Source: an uncultured Alphaproteobacteria bacterium (GTDB lineage Bacteria > Pseudomonadota > Alphaproteobacteria > HIMB59). Taken from it: DNA of 39,727 nt. The DNA lies in contig CACMWX010000009.1 of assembly GCA_902617515.1 (NCBI GenBank), forward strand, positions 1 through 39,727. The letters run 5' to 3'. A program made the position numbers and the translations under genes. A model generated the notes under the pieces. That model was not told the DNA's origin and did not search any database. It saw only the letters and a list, made by a program, of their open reading frames with translations. Positions 20,724 through 30,274 of this stretch are shown here, piece after piece; the first letter of the stretch is position 1; each line of letters begins with the position of its first letter.

Positions 20724-21073
20724 AGAATATCTTTTTAACTCCATTAATATTTTTGTTTTTGAGTAAATTTGCAATTGCTTTTCACGATGTTGAAGTTGCA
20801 AATGAAGATGTAGCAGCCTTGGGTGGATTGTGGACTCAAATATATGTGTATGAAGAGTATTGTGCTGATAATCAATATTACGAGGTAATATTAGACAGAT
20901 TGCCCAACAGTCCTAGGTTTGATAGATATTCTTCTGAATTAGAGCACTTAACAAACGACCAAGAACTCGCTTGGGAGAGAGGTGGGTTAGGCGCATCAGC
21001 TGTAATATCTGCTGGTGAGACTGACTGTGATACGATGGCTACAGTCATTTGGGAGTGGTTTGGAGAAAACTAA
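20720..21073 (+). CDS. Small exported protein of unknown function
   Basis: I do not recognise this family. 117 residues begin with a classic signal peptide: Lys2, a hydrophobic core and AIA at 18-20 before FHDVEV, giving a mature protein of about 97 residues in the periplasm or outside. The mature part is acidic, rich in Trp and Tyr (GGLWTQIYVYEEY, VIWEWFGEN) and has two cysteines, C48 and C103, which could form one disulfide. No lipobox. It is 28 bases after fabI on the same strand, perhaps co-transcribed, and a hairpin at 21091-21123 separates it from convergent pnp. Confidence 0.75.
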   Translation: MKNIFLTPLIFLFLSKFAIAFHDVEVANEDVAALGGLWTQIYVYEEYCADNQYYEVILDRLPNSPRFDRYSSELEHLTNDQELAWERGGLGASAVISAGETDCDTMATVIWEWFGEN

Positions 21074-21090
21074 AATCTAATCTTATAGAG

Positions 21091-21123
21091 AGTAGCACAA
21101 ATTTTTCTAAAATCTGCGCTACT
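21091..21123. terminator. Hairpin between convergent exported-protein gene and pnp
   Basis: AGTAGC at 21091-21096 pairs with GCTACT at 21118-21123, with further pairing inside (CA with TG, ATTTT with AAAAT) around two A-C mismatches. It lies in the only gap between two convergent genes and is followed on the plus strand by GATTATTTTT. A probable bidirectional terminator; the U-tract is short. Confidence 0.6.
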
Positions 21124-21131
21124 GATTATTT

Positions 21132-23195
21132 TTAGACTTCTTTCATGCTGAGCTTTACTTTACCAGCACGATCTACGTCGAGCACTTTAACTTGAACTTC
21201 TTGTCCCTCAGATAAAACATCAGAGACATTCTCGACTCTTTTTTGTGAAATTTGTGAAACATGAAGTAATCCGTCTCTTGCACCCATAAAGTTTACAAAG
21301 GCTCCAAACTCAACAATTTTTACAACTTTACCTGTATAGACTTTTCCAACTTCAGGTTCTGCTACAATGTCTTCCACCATTTGTTTAGCTTTATTAATTG
21401 ACTCTTCATTGCTAGATGCAATTTTTACAATTCCATCATCATTGACTTCTAGTTTAGCTCCAGAAACTTCGACTATGTTTTTAATTACTTTACCTCCTGA
21501 GCCAATAACATCTTTTATTTTAGCTTTATCAATAGTGATAGAGATTACTTGAGGGGCATGCTTAGAAAATTTTGTACGAGCTTCTGGTAAGGCATCTGAC
21601 ATGACACCAATAATATGTTTTCTTCCACCAGATGCTTGATTTAAAGCAATTTCCATAATCTCTTTAGTAATACTGGTAATCTTAATATCCATTTGAAGAG
21701 AAGTAATACCATCCATAGTGCCAGCAACTTTGAAGTCCATATCACCTAAGTGATCTTCATCACCTAAGATATCGCTAAGCACTACAAAGTCCTCGCCCTC
21801 TTTGATTAGACCCATCGCTATACCACCGATATGTTTTTTAATTGGCACACCTGCTGCCATCAAAGCAAGGGATGAACCACATACTGTAGCCATAGAACTA
21901 GAACCATTGGATTCAGTTATCTCAGATACTAATCTTAATGTGTATGGGAAATCCTCTTTTTTTGGTAACATTGGATGAACTGCACGCCATGCTAGTTTTC
22001 CATGACCAATTTCTCTTCTGCCAGTTGCTCCTACTCTTCCTACTTCTCCAACAGAGTAAGGAGGAAAATTATAATGCAACATAAAATGTTGTTTATGCAT
22101 AGGATCAAGTGAGTCAATCATCTGCTCATCATCGCCCGTTCCTAATGTGGTAACAACTAATGCTTGAGTTTCTCCACGAGTAAAGAGACTTGAACCATGG
22201 GCTCGAGGAAGGATATCTAATTCACATGTGATTTGTCTTACTTCATCTAATTTTCTTCCATCAATACGGCTTTTATTTTTGATAATATCGCCTCGAACTA
22301 AGTCTTTTTCTATATCTTTAATGATTGTTGTTGCGGCTAAAATCTGATCATCTTCAACATTATCGAGAATAGAAGATCTGATCTCTGTCAGTTTTTGACT
22401 TCGCTCTTGCTTATCAACTAAACCGTATGCTTCACGAATAGGATCTGAAATTTTACTTTCAATGTCTTTTTGTAAACTTTCATAAAAATCAGGTAGACTT
22501 GGGAGTTCAAAAGTCTTAATTTCTGTTTTGCTTGCAAAGTTTTGAACTTCTTTAATAAATGTCTGATAAAAATCATGTCCAAACATTACTGCCTCTAACA
22601 TGGTGTTCTCAGAGAGTTCTTGGGCTTCAGACTCAACCATTAAGACACCCTCTTCTGTTCCAGCCACAACGAGATCTAGTTCAGAGTTTTCCATATCTTG
22701 AATAGATGGATTTGCAACTAGCTTTCCATCTATAAATCCAACTCTAGCGGAACCTAAAGTACCTGCCACAGGAAGACCTGAAATAGCTAATGCTGCGCCA
22801 GTTGCATACATAGCAATAATATCAGGATCGACAACGCTATCATATGATAAGACTGTTAATGTTACTTGAGTTTCATTTTTAAAGTTTTTGTGAAATAGAG
22901 GCCTAATAGGTCTATCAATTAAACGACTTGTTAATGTTTCTCTTTCAGTAGGTCTAGCCTCTCTCTTAAAAAAACCTCCAGGTATTTTACCTGAGGCATA
23001 ATATTTTTCCTGATAATTAACTGTTAATGGGAAAAAATCAATATCAGGTTTTTGTGTTTTTGCTGCACAAATATTAGCCATAACCATTGTTTCACCACAG
23101 GTTACAACCACAGATGCATCTGCTTGTTTTGCTATTCGATTTGTTTCTAGTGTAATTTGTTGGTTACCCAACTCAAATTTATGTTCTATTTTCAT
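21132..23195 (-). CDS. pnp: Polyribonucleotide nucleotidyltransferase (PNPase)
   Basis: Phosphorolytic 3'-5' exoribonuclease of mRNA decay. Two RNase PH domains: the first opens [18 protein letters not shown] and has RPIRPLF; the second carries RGETQALV and the catalytic region [17 protein letters not shown]. Then a KH domain ([12 protein letters not shown]) and an S1 domain ([26 protein letters not shown]). It ends at KVKLSMKEV, immediately after S1, so the C-terminal tail that many PNPases carry is missing; 687 residues. Last gene of the long minus-strand run, 29 bases after rpsO, with AGAGGAAG before its ATG. Confidence 0.97.
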   Translation of the reverse strand: MKIEHKFELGNQQITLETNRIAKQADASVVVTCGETMVMANICAAKTQKPDIDFFPLTVNYQEKYYASGKIPGGFFKREARPTERETLTSRLIDRPIRPLFHKNFKNETQVTLTVLSYDSVVDPDIIAMYATGAALAISGLPVAGTLGSARVGFIDGKLVANPSIQDMENSELDLVVAGTEEGVLMVESEAQELSENTMLEAVMFGHDFYQTFIKEVQNFASKTEIKTFELPSLPDFYESLQKDIESKISDPIREAYGLVDKQERSQKLTEIRSSILDNVEDDQILAATTIIKDIEKDLVRGDIIKNKSRIDGRKLDEVRQITCELDILPRAHGSSLFTRGETQALVVTTLGTGDDEQMIDSLDPMHKQHFMLHYNFPPYSVGEVGRVGATGRREIGHGKLAWRAVHPMLPKKEDFPYTLRLVSEITESNGSSSMATVCGSSLALMAAGVPIKKHIGGIAMGLIKEGEDFVVLSDILGDEDHLGDMDFKVAGTMDGITSLQMDIKITSITKEIMEIALNQASGGRKHIIGVMSDALPEARTKFSKHAPQVISITIDKAKIKDVIGSGGKVIKNIVEVSGAKLEVNDDGIVKIASSNEESINKAKQMVEDIVAEPEVGKVYTGKVVKIVEFGAFVNFMGARDGLLHVSQISQKRVENVSDVLSEGQEVQVKVLDVDRAGKVKLSMKEV

Positions 23196-23224
23196 CTTCC
23201 TCTTTCTTTATAGCTAATTAAAAA

Positions 23225-23479
23225 TTATTTTTTTCTTAGCTTTAGTTTATCTGCTACTTCTGTGTACTTTCCTACATTCCTCTTCTTTAAATACGCCATC
23301 AATCTATTTCTTTTACCAACCATCATCAGCAGACCTCTTCGAGAATGAAAATCTTTCTTATGGATTTTGATATGTTCTGTTAACAGATTAATTTTTTTTG
23401 TGAGAAAAAAAATTTGGGACTCTGGCGAACCAGTGTCATTATCAGCACGAGCTATATCGTTTATTTGTATTTCCGACAT
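23225..23479 (-). CDS. rpsO: 30S ribosomal protein S15
   Basis: Primary 16S rRNA-binding protein. [38 protein letters not shown] and YLKKRN are unmistakable. I choose the ATG at 23479 ([13 protein letters not shown]) because AAAGGAG lies five bases upstream; an in-frame ATG at 23506 would add nine residues containing that ribosome-binding site. 84 residues, a few shorter than E. coli S15 at the N-terminus. In other bacteria S15 represses its own mRNA; the GC-richer leader here may do the same. Confidence 0.95.
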   Translation of the reverse strand: MSEIQINDIARADNDTGSPESQIFFLTKKINLLTEHIKIHKKDFHSRRGLLMMVGKRNRLMAYLKKRNVGKYTEVADKLKLRKK

Positions 23480-23527
23480 CAATACTCCTTTCAAAGTAAA
23501 CATCATCTGACCAGGATGTCGCCCAGT
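23480..23527 (-). promoter_or_regulatory. rpsO leader, candidate S15 autoregulatory RNA
   Basis: The 48-base gap between truB and rpsO is richer in G and C than other gaps. On the minus strand it holds CTGGGCGACATCCTGG followed by GATGATGT, allowing ACATC to pair with GATGT, or GAC with GUC, ahead of AAAGGAG. Alternative pairings suit a switch. S15 leaders are known in several phyla; assignment here is inference. Confidence 0.35.
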
Positions 23528-24226
23528 TCAAATGGTAATCAGATTAGTATGTAAATCATTTATACTTGAAAAATCAAGGATTTTTTCATAAGGAATAGCT
23601 TGATTTATATCAAAAGTCCCTATTTTCATTCTTTTAATCATACTTGCATAAGCTATGTCACCAAGGGAATTTGCAAATTCTTCTGCGAATGCCCTTACAT
23701 AAAACCCCGAACGGCAATTCAACTCAACCCTCATTTTTGAGTTATTTGAAGATAGAACTTTTAAACTTTGAACTGATACTTTTTTATAACGATTTTCTAT
23801 AGCTTTATTATCTCTAGCGAGTTCATAAAAATTCTTACCATTTAATTTATGAGCAGAAAAGTCTGGTATTTTTTGTTCATATGTTCCTATGAACTTTTTT
23901 AAATGTAAAACTCTTTCATTTATATTATGCGAGGATGACTCCATTTTAAAGAATCTACCCTCTGAGTCTAATGTATTTGTAGAGGCACCAAATCGTATCT
24001 CAACCTCATAGCTTTTTTTTTCTTGATGTATATTTGGAATTTTCTTCGTAGCTTTATTGATACCTACTAATAATAAACCAGAAGCTAAAGGGTCTAGAGT
24101 CCCAGCAAAGCCGATTTTCTTAAAGGAATAACGGAACTTCAATTTTCTAATAACTCCAAATGACTCTATGCCCTGTGGTTTATTTATTAATAACCACCCA
24201 TCACTGAGAAAGTTTTCTTTTACCAA
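23528..24226 (-). CDS. truB: tRNA pseudouridine-55 synthase TruB, short form
   Basis: Forms pseudouridine 55 in the T-loop of tRNAs. DGWLLINKPQGIESFG is the usual N-terminus, and the catalytic Asp is D45 in GFAGTLDPLASGLLLV; RSGFYVRAFAEE is the third motif. At 232 residues it stops soon after the catalytic domain; E. coli TruB is about 314, so the C-terminal PUA-like region is absent. TTG start three bases after the rbfA stop, required because the conserved N-terminus would otherwise be lost. Confidence 0.93.
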   Translation of the reverse strand: MVKENFLSDGWLLINKPQGIESFGVIRKLKFRYSFKKIGFAGTLDPLASGLLLVGINKATKKIPNIHQEKKSYEVEIRFGASTNTLDSEGRFFKMESSSHNINERVLHLKKFIGTYEQKIPDFSAHKLNGKNFYELARDNKAIENRYKKVSVQSLKVLSSNNSKMRVELNCRSGFYVRAFAEEFANSLGDIAYASMIKRMKIGTFDINQAIPYEKILDFSSINDLHTNLITI

Positions 24227-24229
24227 GAT

Positions 24230-24574
24230 CTATAATTTGTCTAAAAGTGATTGTACTTTTAAAGACTCTTGAAAAGATTCATCAAAAATTAAAGATATTT
24301 TTGGAGTATATTTACTTGTAAGAGTTCTCGCTATTAAACTTTGTATTTCTCTCAGATAAAGTTTATTAAATTCCTTAAAATCCTCCTCTGAAATATTGTG
24401 TATAAGATAAATTTTTGCAAATCTTAGATCTTTACTTACTCTTACTTCAGTGATTTCGAAACGAACAGTTGGAAATTTTAAAAGATAATCTTTTTGGGTT
24501 ACGAGATATTCAGATACAAGCCTTTTAATTGAAAGTTCAACTTTTTTGGTTCGAAAACTTGGCTTATTGTCCAC
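24230..24574 (-). CDS. rbfA: Ribosome-binding factor A
   Basis: KH-like assembly factor for the 30S subunit. 114 residues with RVSKDLRFAKIYLIHNI and LTSKYTPKISLIFDESFQES, the latter being the RbfA C-terminal strand pattern. GTG start one base after the infB stop. Position infB-rbfA-truB is the standard order. Confidence 0.92.
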   Translation of the reverse strand: MDNKPSFRTKKVELSIKRLVSEYLVTQKDYLLKFPTVRFEITEVRVSKDLRFAKIYLIHNISEEDFKEFNKLYLREIQSLIARTLTSKYTPKISLIFDESFQESLKVQSLLDKL

Positions 24575-24575
24575 A

Positions 24576-26588
24576 CTATAATTCTTTTTGAACTTCCTTA
24601 GTTACATAAAATTCAATTTCATCTTTTTCCAATATATCTGAATAGTCTTTGAAAGAGATACCACACTCATAGTTTTCTCTAACCTCTTTGACATCGTCTT
24701 TAAATCGCTTAAGGGTACCAACTTCTCCTTCGTGTATGATTTTACCTTCTCTAACAAGCCTGATTTTAGCAGAATTTTGGACTATACCGTCAGTAACAAA
24801 GCAGCCTGCAATTGTACCAAACTTTGAGGATTTGAAAGTATCACGAACCTCGGCATGGCCAATAATTTCCTCTTTAGTGTCTGGGGTGAGAAGACCAGAT
24901 AGCATTTTTTTCATATCGTCAATTAATTCATATATAATTGAGTAATATCGTATATCTACTTTATCTCGTTTTGCGATTGTTCTTGCTTGTGGGATTGCTC
25001 TGATATTAAAACCAATTACAAGCCCTTGTGCAGAACTTGCTAAACTTACATCACTTTCATTAATTGCACCGATAGCGTTATGGACGACATTAATTTTAAC
25101 TTCTTCATTTCCAACTTTTTCAAGTGAAGAAACTATTGCTTCAAGAGATCCTTGAACATCTGCTTTGACAATGATTGGGAGTTTTTTCATATCTCCCTTT
25201 GAAACATTAGCCATCATTTCTTCCAGTGATGATTTTTTAACTGCTTCTGTATTTTCTAATTTTTTTTGTTCTTTTACTTTTTCTGTAATATCTTTTGCGA
25301 TATCCTCATTTGGCATCACATAAACTGTATCGCCTGCTTGTGGCACTGAGTCAAAGCCCAGTACTTCAATAGGCATTCCAGGACTAGCTGATTTAATCCT
25401 GCTACCATTTTCATCAAGTAAAGCTCTAACCCTTCCATAAGATGAACCACATGTAAAATGATCACCTTCTTTAAAAGTTCCATTTTTTACTATCACTGTT
25501 GCAACAGGTCCTTTTCCTGTTTCTATTTTAGACTCAACTACAATTGCTTCAGCGAGTTTGTTGTGTTCGACATTAAGATCTAAGATTTCTACTTGTAATA
25601 AAATGTTATCTAATAATTTTTCTAGATTTGTTTTTTTAATTGCAGATATTTCAGTTTCTAATACATCTCCACTGTAGCTTTCTACAACTACTTCATGAGT
25701 CAATAAATCATTTCTAACAATGCTCGGGTCAACATCTGGTAAGTCCATTTTATTAATTGCAAGAACAATAGGAACTTTTGCTGCTTTAGCATGTGAAATT
25801 GCTTCAATTGTTTGAGGTTTAACACTATCGTTGGCAGCAACTACTAATACAACAAGATCTGTCAAATTAGCTCCCCTAGAGCGTATATTTGAGAAAGCTG
25901 CGTGACCAGGTGTGTCCAAAAATGTAATGGAATTGTTTTTATGTTGAATTTGATATGCACCAATATGTTGAGTAATTCCACCAGACTCTTTTGAAGTTAC
26001 GTTAGTATTTCTAAGTGCATCCAACAAAGATGTTTTTCCATGATCAACATGGCCCATTACAGTTACAATTGGAGGCCTGGGTGAAATTTTAGATATTTTT
26101 GTTTTTTGATGATTTGCTATTTCATCTTTTAAACTGATCGCCTCTTCTCTTTTCGGTGTATGTCCTAATTCTGTAACTATCAACTCAGCTGTGTCTCCAT
26201 CTATATATTGATTAGCCGTAGCCATAATTCCACTTTTCATAAGAGCTTTTACAACATCACCTGTTTTTTCAGACATTCTACTTGCTAATTCCTGCACAGA
26301 AATTTTTACAGGTATGTCAACTTCACGAACAATTTTTTGAGAGCTAGTTAAATTTGGTTTATATTTTGTTTTTTGTTTTTCTCTGTTTCTTTTTATTTTT
26401 GCAAGACTAGGCATTTTTTCGTAGTCTGGTTCTTCATCTAAAAGATTATTAACTGAAATAGAGGATAGTTTTTTTTGAAATGCCGTTGTATTGAGAGTCA
26501 GTTTTTTTCTGGGAGGAGTAGAAGTTGTAGAGGTAGGCGTAGAAGGCTTAGCCGAAGATGTATTTGTGTTCTTTGTCTCTTTTGTCAT
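24576..26588 (-). CDS. infB: Translation initiation factor IF-2
   Basis: GTPase that brings initiator tRNA to the ribosome. N-terminal linker rich in Thr, Ser and Pro (1-27), a short conserved IF2N region (VKISVQELASRMSEKTGDVV), then the G domain with G1 GHVDHGKTSLLD, G3 LDTPGHAAF and G4 AINKMDLP, and domains II-IV ending in ISFKDYSDILEKDEIEFY. At 670 residues it is short for an alphaproteobacterium because the N-terminal extension is reduced. ATG start, six bases after nusA; ylxR, often between nusA and infB, is absent. Confidence 0.97.
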   Translation of the reverse strand: MTKETKNTNTSSAKPSTPTSTTSTPPRKKLTLNTTAFQKKLSSISVNNLLDEEPDYEKMPSLAKIKRNREKQKTKYKPNLTSSQKIVREVDIPVKISVQELASRMSEKTGDVVKALMKSGIMATANQYIDGDTAELIVTELGHTPKREEAISLKDEIANHQKTKISKISPRPPIVTVMGHVDHGKTSLLDALRNTNVTSKESGGITQHIGAYQIQHKNNSITFLDTPGHAAFSNIRSRGANLTDLVVLVVAANDSVKPQTIEAISHAKAAKVPIVLAINKMDLPDVDPSIVRNDLLTHEVVVESYSGDVLETEISAIKKTNLEKLLDNILLQVEILDLNVEHNKLAEAIVVESKIETGKGPVATVIVKNGTFKEGDHFTCGSSYGRVRALLDENGSRIKSASPGMPIEVLGFDSVPQAGDTVYVMPNEDIAKDITEKVKEQKKLENTEAVKKSSLEEMMANVSKGDMKKLPIIVKADVQGSLEAIVSSLEKVGNEEVKINVVHNAIGAINESDVSLASSAQGLVIGFNIRAIPQARTIAKRDKVDIRYYSIIYELIDDMKKMLSGLLTPDTKEEIIGHAEVRDTFKSSKFGTIAGCFVTDGIVQNSAKIRLVREGKIIHEGEVGTLKRFKDDVKEVRENYECGISFKDYSDILEKDEIEFYVTKEVQKEL

Positions 26589-26594
26589 TCAAAA

Positions 26595-28097
26595 TTAGCT
26601 ATTAAGATAAATCTCCCTAGCATCCATTATAATTTTTTCTGCAGCAGCTTTTTCAACTCTTTTTTGTAGTATGCCATCTCTGCCCACTAATTCATCAGTT
26701 GCTAAATCTGCAAGGTCTTGACGTGAAAAGATATTGTTCTCAATCAATGTAGCTAAAATTTTATTATCAAACTCTGAAATCCCTTTGACATAATCGTCAA
26801 GTTTTGAAGATTGTATTAATTTCTCAAGTTCTGCCTTCTCGTTTTCCATATACTGCGTAGCACGCGCATATATCTCAGCAGCAAGCTCATTATCAAATCC
26901 TTCAATTTTTTCTATATCTTGGATTGAAGCGTTGGCAATTTTTTCAATACTTGTATATCCCTCGACCGCCAATAATTGTGCGATCATATCTTCGAGATCA
27001 AGTTTTTCAGCGAAAAGAGAGGTGATTTTTTTAAATTCCTCTTGTCTTCTTTCTGCATCTTCTTTTTCAGTTAGTATGTCAATTTCAAGATTGGTAAGTA
27101 TTGAAGCTAATTTTACATTTTGACCTCTTCTACCTATAGCAATACTTAACTGATCCTCAGGTAAGACTATCTCTACTCTATTTGAGTCTTCAAATTCATT
27201 AACCTTTGCAACTTGTGCGGGCGCAATAGCATTTTGAACATACATCGACTTTAATTCTGACCAATTTACGATATCAATTTTTTCACCTTGTAATTCATTA
27301 ACAATAGCCTGAACTCTTGAACCTCTCATACCTACGCATGCCCCAACTGGATCGATGGACTTATCGTTTGCACGAACTGTAATCTTTCCTCTACTACCAG
27401 GGTCTCTTGCAACAGATAAAATTTCTATTTGACCTTCATATATTTCAGGTACTTCCTGTTCAAATAATTTTGCCATAAACTTAGGGTGAGTTCTTGAAAG
27501 AAAAATTTGATGTCCCTTGGCTTCTTCCTTTATATCAAAAAAGTAAGCTCTAATACGATCACCATTTTTAAAATTCTCTCTTGGAATGAGTTCATCTTTT
27601 CTCAAAAATCCCTCAGCTTTACCAAGATCAACAATAATATTTCCAAATTCAATTCTTTTTACAATACCCGACAAAACTTCTCCGACGCGATCTTTGAAAT
27701 CATTAAACTGTCTTCTTTTTTCAGCTTCTCTAACTCTAGAGTAAATAACTTGTCTTGCCATATTGGCTGTAACTCTTCCAAAGTTTACGGATGGTAAAGG
27801 AATTGTTATTTGTTTTCCAATTTCAGTATCAGCATCATATTTTTTAGCATGGTCTAATAAAATTTGATTTGCCTGCAAAACAGGATCAATTTTTTCAACT
27901 ACATCTTTAATATGTGATAAACTTATATTTCCTGTCATACGGTCAATAGATGCTTTAATGTTATTGTCCATTCCGTATTTTGATTTTCCAATAATTTCAA
28001 AAGACTCCTCAAGAGCCTCCATTACTATATCCATTTCGATGCCCTTCTCTTGTGAGACGACTTCGGCAACTTTTAATATTTCTGTGTTATTTAGCAT
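26595..28097 (-). CDS. nusA: Transcription termination/antitermination factor NusA
   Basis: Binds RNA polymerase and nascent RNA to tune pausing, termination and antitermination. N-terminal polymerase-binding domain (EVVSQEKGIEMDIVMEALEE), S1 domain (VGEVLSGIVKRIEFGNIIVD), two KH domains (DPVGACVGMRGSRVQAIVNEL; IAIGRRGQNVKLA) and two C-terminal acidic helix-hairpin repeats. 500 residues. rimP, normally just upstream, is missing; instead an intrinsic terminator sits 14 bases before the ATG. Confidence 0.97.
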   Translation of the reverse strand: MLNNTEILKVAEVVSQEKGIEMDIVMEALEESFEIIGKSKYGMDNNIKASIDRMTGNISLSHIKDVVEKIDPVLQANQILLDHAKKYDADTEIGKQITIPLPSVNFGRVTANMARQVIYSRVREAEKRRQFNDFKDRVGEVLSGIVKRIEFGNIIVDLGKAEGFLRKDELIPRENFKNGDRIRAYFFDIKEEAKGHQIFLSRTHPKFMAKLFEQEVPEIYEGQIEILSVARDPGSRGKITVRANDKSIDPVGACVGMRGSRVQAIVNELQGEKIDIVNWSELKSMYVQNAIAPAQVAKVNEFEDSNRVEIVLPEDQLSIAIGRRGQNVKLASILTNLEIDILTEKEDAERRQEEFKKITSLFAEKLDLEDMIAQLLAVEGYTSIEKIANASIQDIEKIEGFDNELAAEIYARATQYMENEKAELEKLIQSSKLDDYVKGISEFDNKILATLIENNIFSRQDLADLATDELVGRDGILQKRVEKAAAEKIIMDAREIYLNS

Positions 28098-28111
28098 TAT
28101 CTTTTCTAGTT

Positions 28112-28136
28112 AAAAAAAAAGGCGGGATAACCCACC
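28112..28136 (-). terminator. Intrinsic terminator in the nusA leader
   Basis: On the minus strand GGTGGG, loop TTAT and CCCGCC form a six-pair stem followed by nine T. It lies between the trmB stop and the nusA ATG, so it can end the upstream transcript or act as an attenuator for nusA-infB-rbfA-truB-rpsO-pnp. Confidence 0.85.
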
Positions 28137-28149
28137 TCCTCATCGTTGG

Positions 28150-28794
28150 TTAATAATTTTTAAGAACGCTAAAATAGAATAATTTATGATTTTTGTCTAA
28201 GGCTTTTTTCTCAAATTTGGTGTGCAAAGCGTTGGATTCACTATATTTCCAACATTTAGGGCTAATATCTGGCATGGTGTATTTGAACTTTTTCATCAAG
28301 GCTAAAACTTCAATAAAATAGTCGCCATGATCAGTTGCAAAACGAACAAATCCATTTTTTTTTAGTTTTTTAGTGAGTTCTCTTACGAGGAGTTGGTTAA
28401 CAGTTCGTCTTTTTTTATGCTTATTTTTGGGCCACGGATCTGGAAAGTATATTCTTATTTCCTGAAGATAATTGTTTGGTATGAATGGTAAAAGATCTTG
28501 AATGTTTAAATGGAATACTTGAAGATTTTTCAAATTATCATCAACAGAGTTTCTGATAGCTCTTAGAACTCCATCAGCAAAAATATCACAACCAATAAAG
28601 TTTATTTTTGAGTATAGTTTTGCATCTTCGCTAATTTTTTCTCCATCACCAATTCCAATTTCTAAAATTCTTGGTGTTTTGATTTTATTAAATAACCTTT
28701 TGTTTGGTTCTTTAAGAAATTTCGAGTAATGCTCGAGTCTTACAAATGACTTTCCTTTTTTTCTACCAAAGTATTTATTTTTTGATTCGAACAT
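28150..28794 (-). CDS. trmB: tRNA (guanine-N7-)-methyltransferase
   Basis: Makes m7G46 in tRNA variable loops. SAM-binding TPRILEIGIGDGE, the acidic end of the next strand (FIGCDIF), and the family signature IRIYFPDPWPKNKHKKRR with its catalytic Asp. 214 residues. Its ATG is 20 bases inside the end of lnt. Downstream is the nusA-leader terminator, making trmB the last gene before it. metK, often near trmB in alphaproteobacteria, is absent here. Confidence 0.94.
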   Translation of the reverse strand: MFESKNKYFGRKKGKSFVRLEHYSKFLKEPNKRLFNKIKTPRILEIGIGDGEKISEDAKLYSKINFIGCDIFADGVLRAIRNSVDDNLKNLQVFHLNIQDLLPFIPNNYLQEIRIYFPDPWPKNKHKKRRTVNQLLVRELTKKLKKNGFVRFATDHGDYFIEVLALMKKFKYTMPDISPKCWKYSESNALHTKFEKKALDKNHKLFYFSVLKNY

Positions 28795-30274
28795 ATAAAA
28801 AACTAAGTATAAATATTAAAAAAATCAAAAGACTTACTGAAAATAAAGTTGATGAACAATTTGATTTATATTTATTAATTGGATGTTGATAATAAAGATA
28901 ACCTTTTTTGTTTGTTGGAATAGTGTCAATAATTTTACCTGAATAATCAACAACAGATGTAATACCTGAAGGAGTTGATCTTATGAGAGGTTTTTGGAAT
29001 TCAACACTTCTTAAAAGTGAATTAGCCATGTGTTGATGTGGCCCGTACCATTTACCAAACCAAGAGTCATTTGAAATTTGTATCACCATATCTGCATTAC
29101 AAACCTCAGTATTAATTGATTTGTAATTAAAAATAGACTCAAAACAAATCATTGGAACAGCGTTTATATTTTTAGGTAATTTTAAGATTTTTTGATTAAT
29201 TCCAGGAGTATAGTTCATTCCTAAATTTAAAAACTTGCTTACAAAAGGTTTTACAAAGGGAATGTATTCTCCAAATAAAACCAACTTTTGTTTATCATAA
29301 AAATCAATAATCTTTCCTTGATGATCGATGATATATAGACGATTAAATAATTGGTTTTCCTCGATAGCACTCGACCCAACTATTATTTTTTGATCCTCGT
29401 TAATTAAAGAAGATAATCTACTAAGAAGTCCGTCCCTGTTATTCAAATCAATTGGTAATGAGCCTTCAGGCCAAATAATTAAATCTGCTTTTGGAGTATT
29501 TGTAAGAGCTTCTAAGGTTAATTTTTCATATATTTCAAGGTTTCTTAGAACGTCAAATTCTACTAATGACTCATAAAGATTAGGTTGAATTAAAAGAATG
29601 TTTAGAGTTTCATTGCTTGTTTTTCTCTCAGTATTATTTTCAAAAAAACCAAATACATAAATTAAAACAAGCACTGATGATAAACTAAAAGTTATAACTT
29701 TATTTTTGAAATAGAGAAAATAAATAATTAAACCCACAATCAAATGGATAACTAATCCCAAACCATAAACGCCTAAAAATGGTAGAGATTTTAAGATCCA
29801 AATATTTTTGTAATATATAATTGCACTAGGATTCCAAGGGAAGCCTCCAAAAATAAATTCCTTTAGTATTTCTACTATAGATAAACCTAGTGGTAATAAG
29901 AAAATCTGTAGTAGTTTTTTTTTAAATGTAACTAGGATTAGAATTGTTGCTGAATAATGTAAGAATGCAATAAATATAGAGAGTACACCAACTAAAATAA
30001 TACCTAAGAATAAATACCCAAAACCTCCTGAATAAAAGGACTGTGTAATCCAGCTTAATGTAATTATTTGAGTAAATAAGAAAAAATAAAATATGTTTTT
30101 TTTTGAAAAATTATTATTAGTTAGAATATTATAAAAAATGATTGAAAATGATAAGTAATAGAAAACAGATACTCCAAATGGAGGAAGAGAAAATACATAA
30201 ACAATAGAAAAGATAATTATTAAGCTTATTGGCCTAGAGAGATAGGGCAGTAGATTATTGAGATTTGACACCAC
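28775..30274 (-). CDS. lnt: Apolipoprotein N-acyltransferase
   Basis: Inner-membrane enzyme that adds the third acyl chain to lipoproteins. About six to seven hydrophobic segments fill the first 210 residues, then a nitrilase-like periplasmic domain with the triad E270 (IWPEGSLP), K330 (DKQKLVLFGEYIPF) and C377 (MICFESIF), and a final membrane helix. About 499 residues. The start is uncertain: I take the GTG at 30274, but GTG 30271 and TTG 30289 are in frame; all lie within the end of corC, so the genes are coupled. Confidence 0.94.
   Translation of the reverse strand: MVSNLNNLLPYLSRPISLIIIFSIVYVFSLPPFGVSVFYYLSFSIIFYNILTNNNFSKKNIFYFFLFTQIITLSWITQSFYSGGFGYLFLGIILVGVLSIFIAFLHYSATILILVTFKKKLLQIFLLPLGLSIVEILKEFIFGGFPWNPSAIIYYKNIWILKSLPFLGVYGLGLVIHLIVGLIIYFLYFKNKVITFSLSSVLVLIYVFGFFENNTERKTSNETLNILLIQPNLYESLVEFDVLRNLEIYEKLTLEALTNTPKADLIIWPEGSLPIDLNNRDGLLSRLSSLINEDQKIIVGSSAIEENQLFNRLYIIDHQGKIIDFYDKQKLVLFGEYIPFVKPFVSKFLNLGMNYTPGINQKILKLPKNINAVPMICFESIFNYKSINTEVCNADMVIQISNDSWFGKWYGPHQHMANSLLRSVEFQKPLIRSTPSGITSVVDYSGKIIDTIPTNKKGYLYYQHPINKYKSNCSSTLFSVSLLIFLIFILSFLYVRIKK

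Noticed and set aside
23480-23506. Nine-residue N-terminal extension of S15
   Set aside because: It contains the AAAGGAG site of the ATG at 23479 and has no counterpart in S15.
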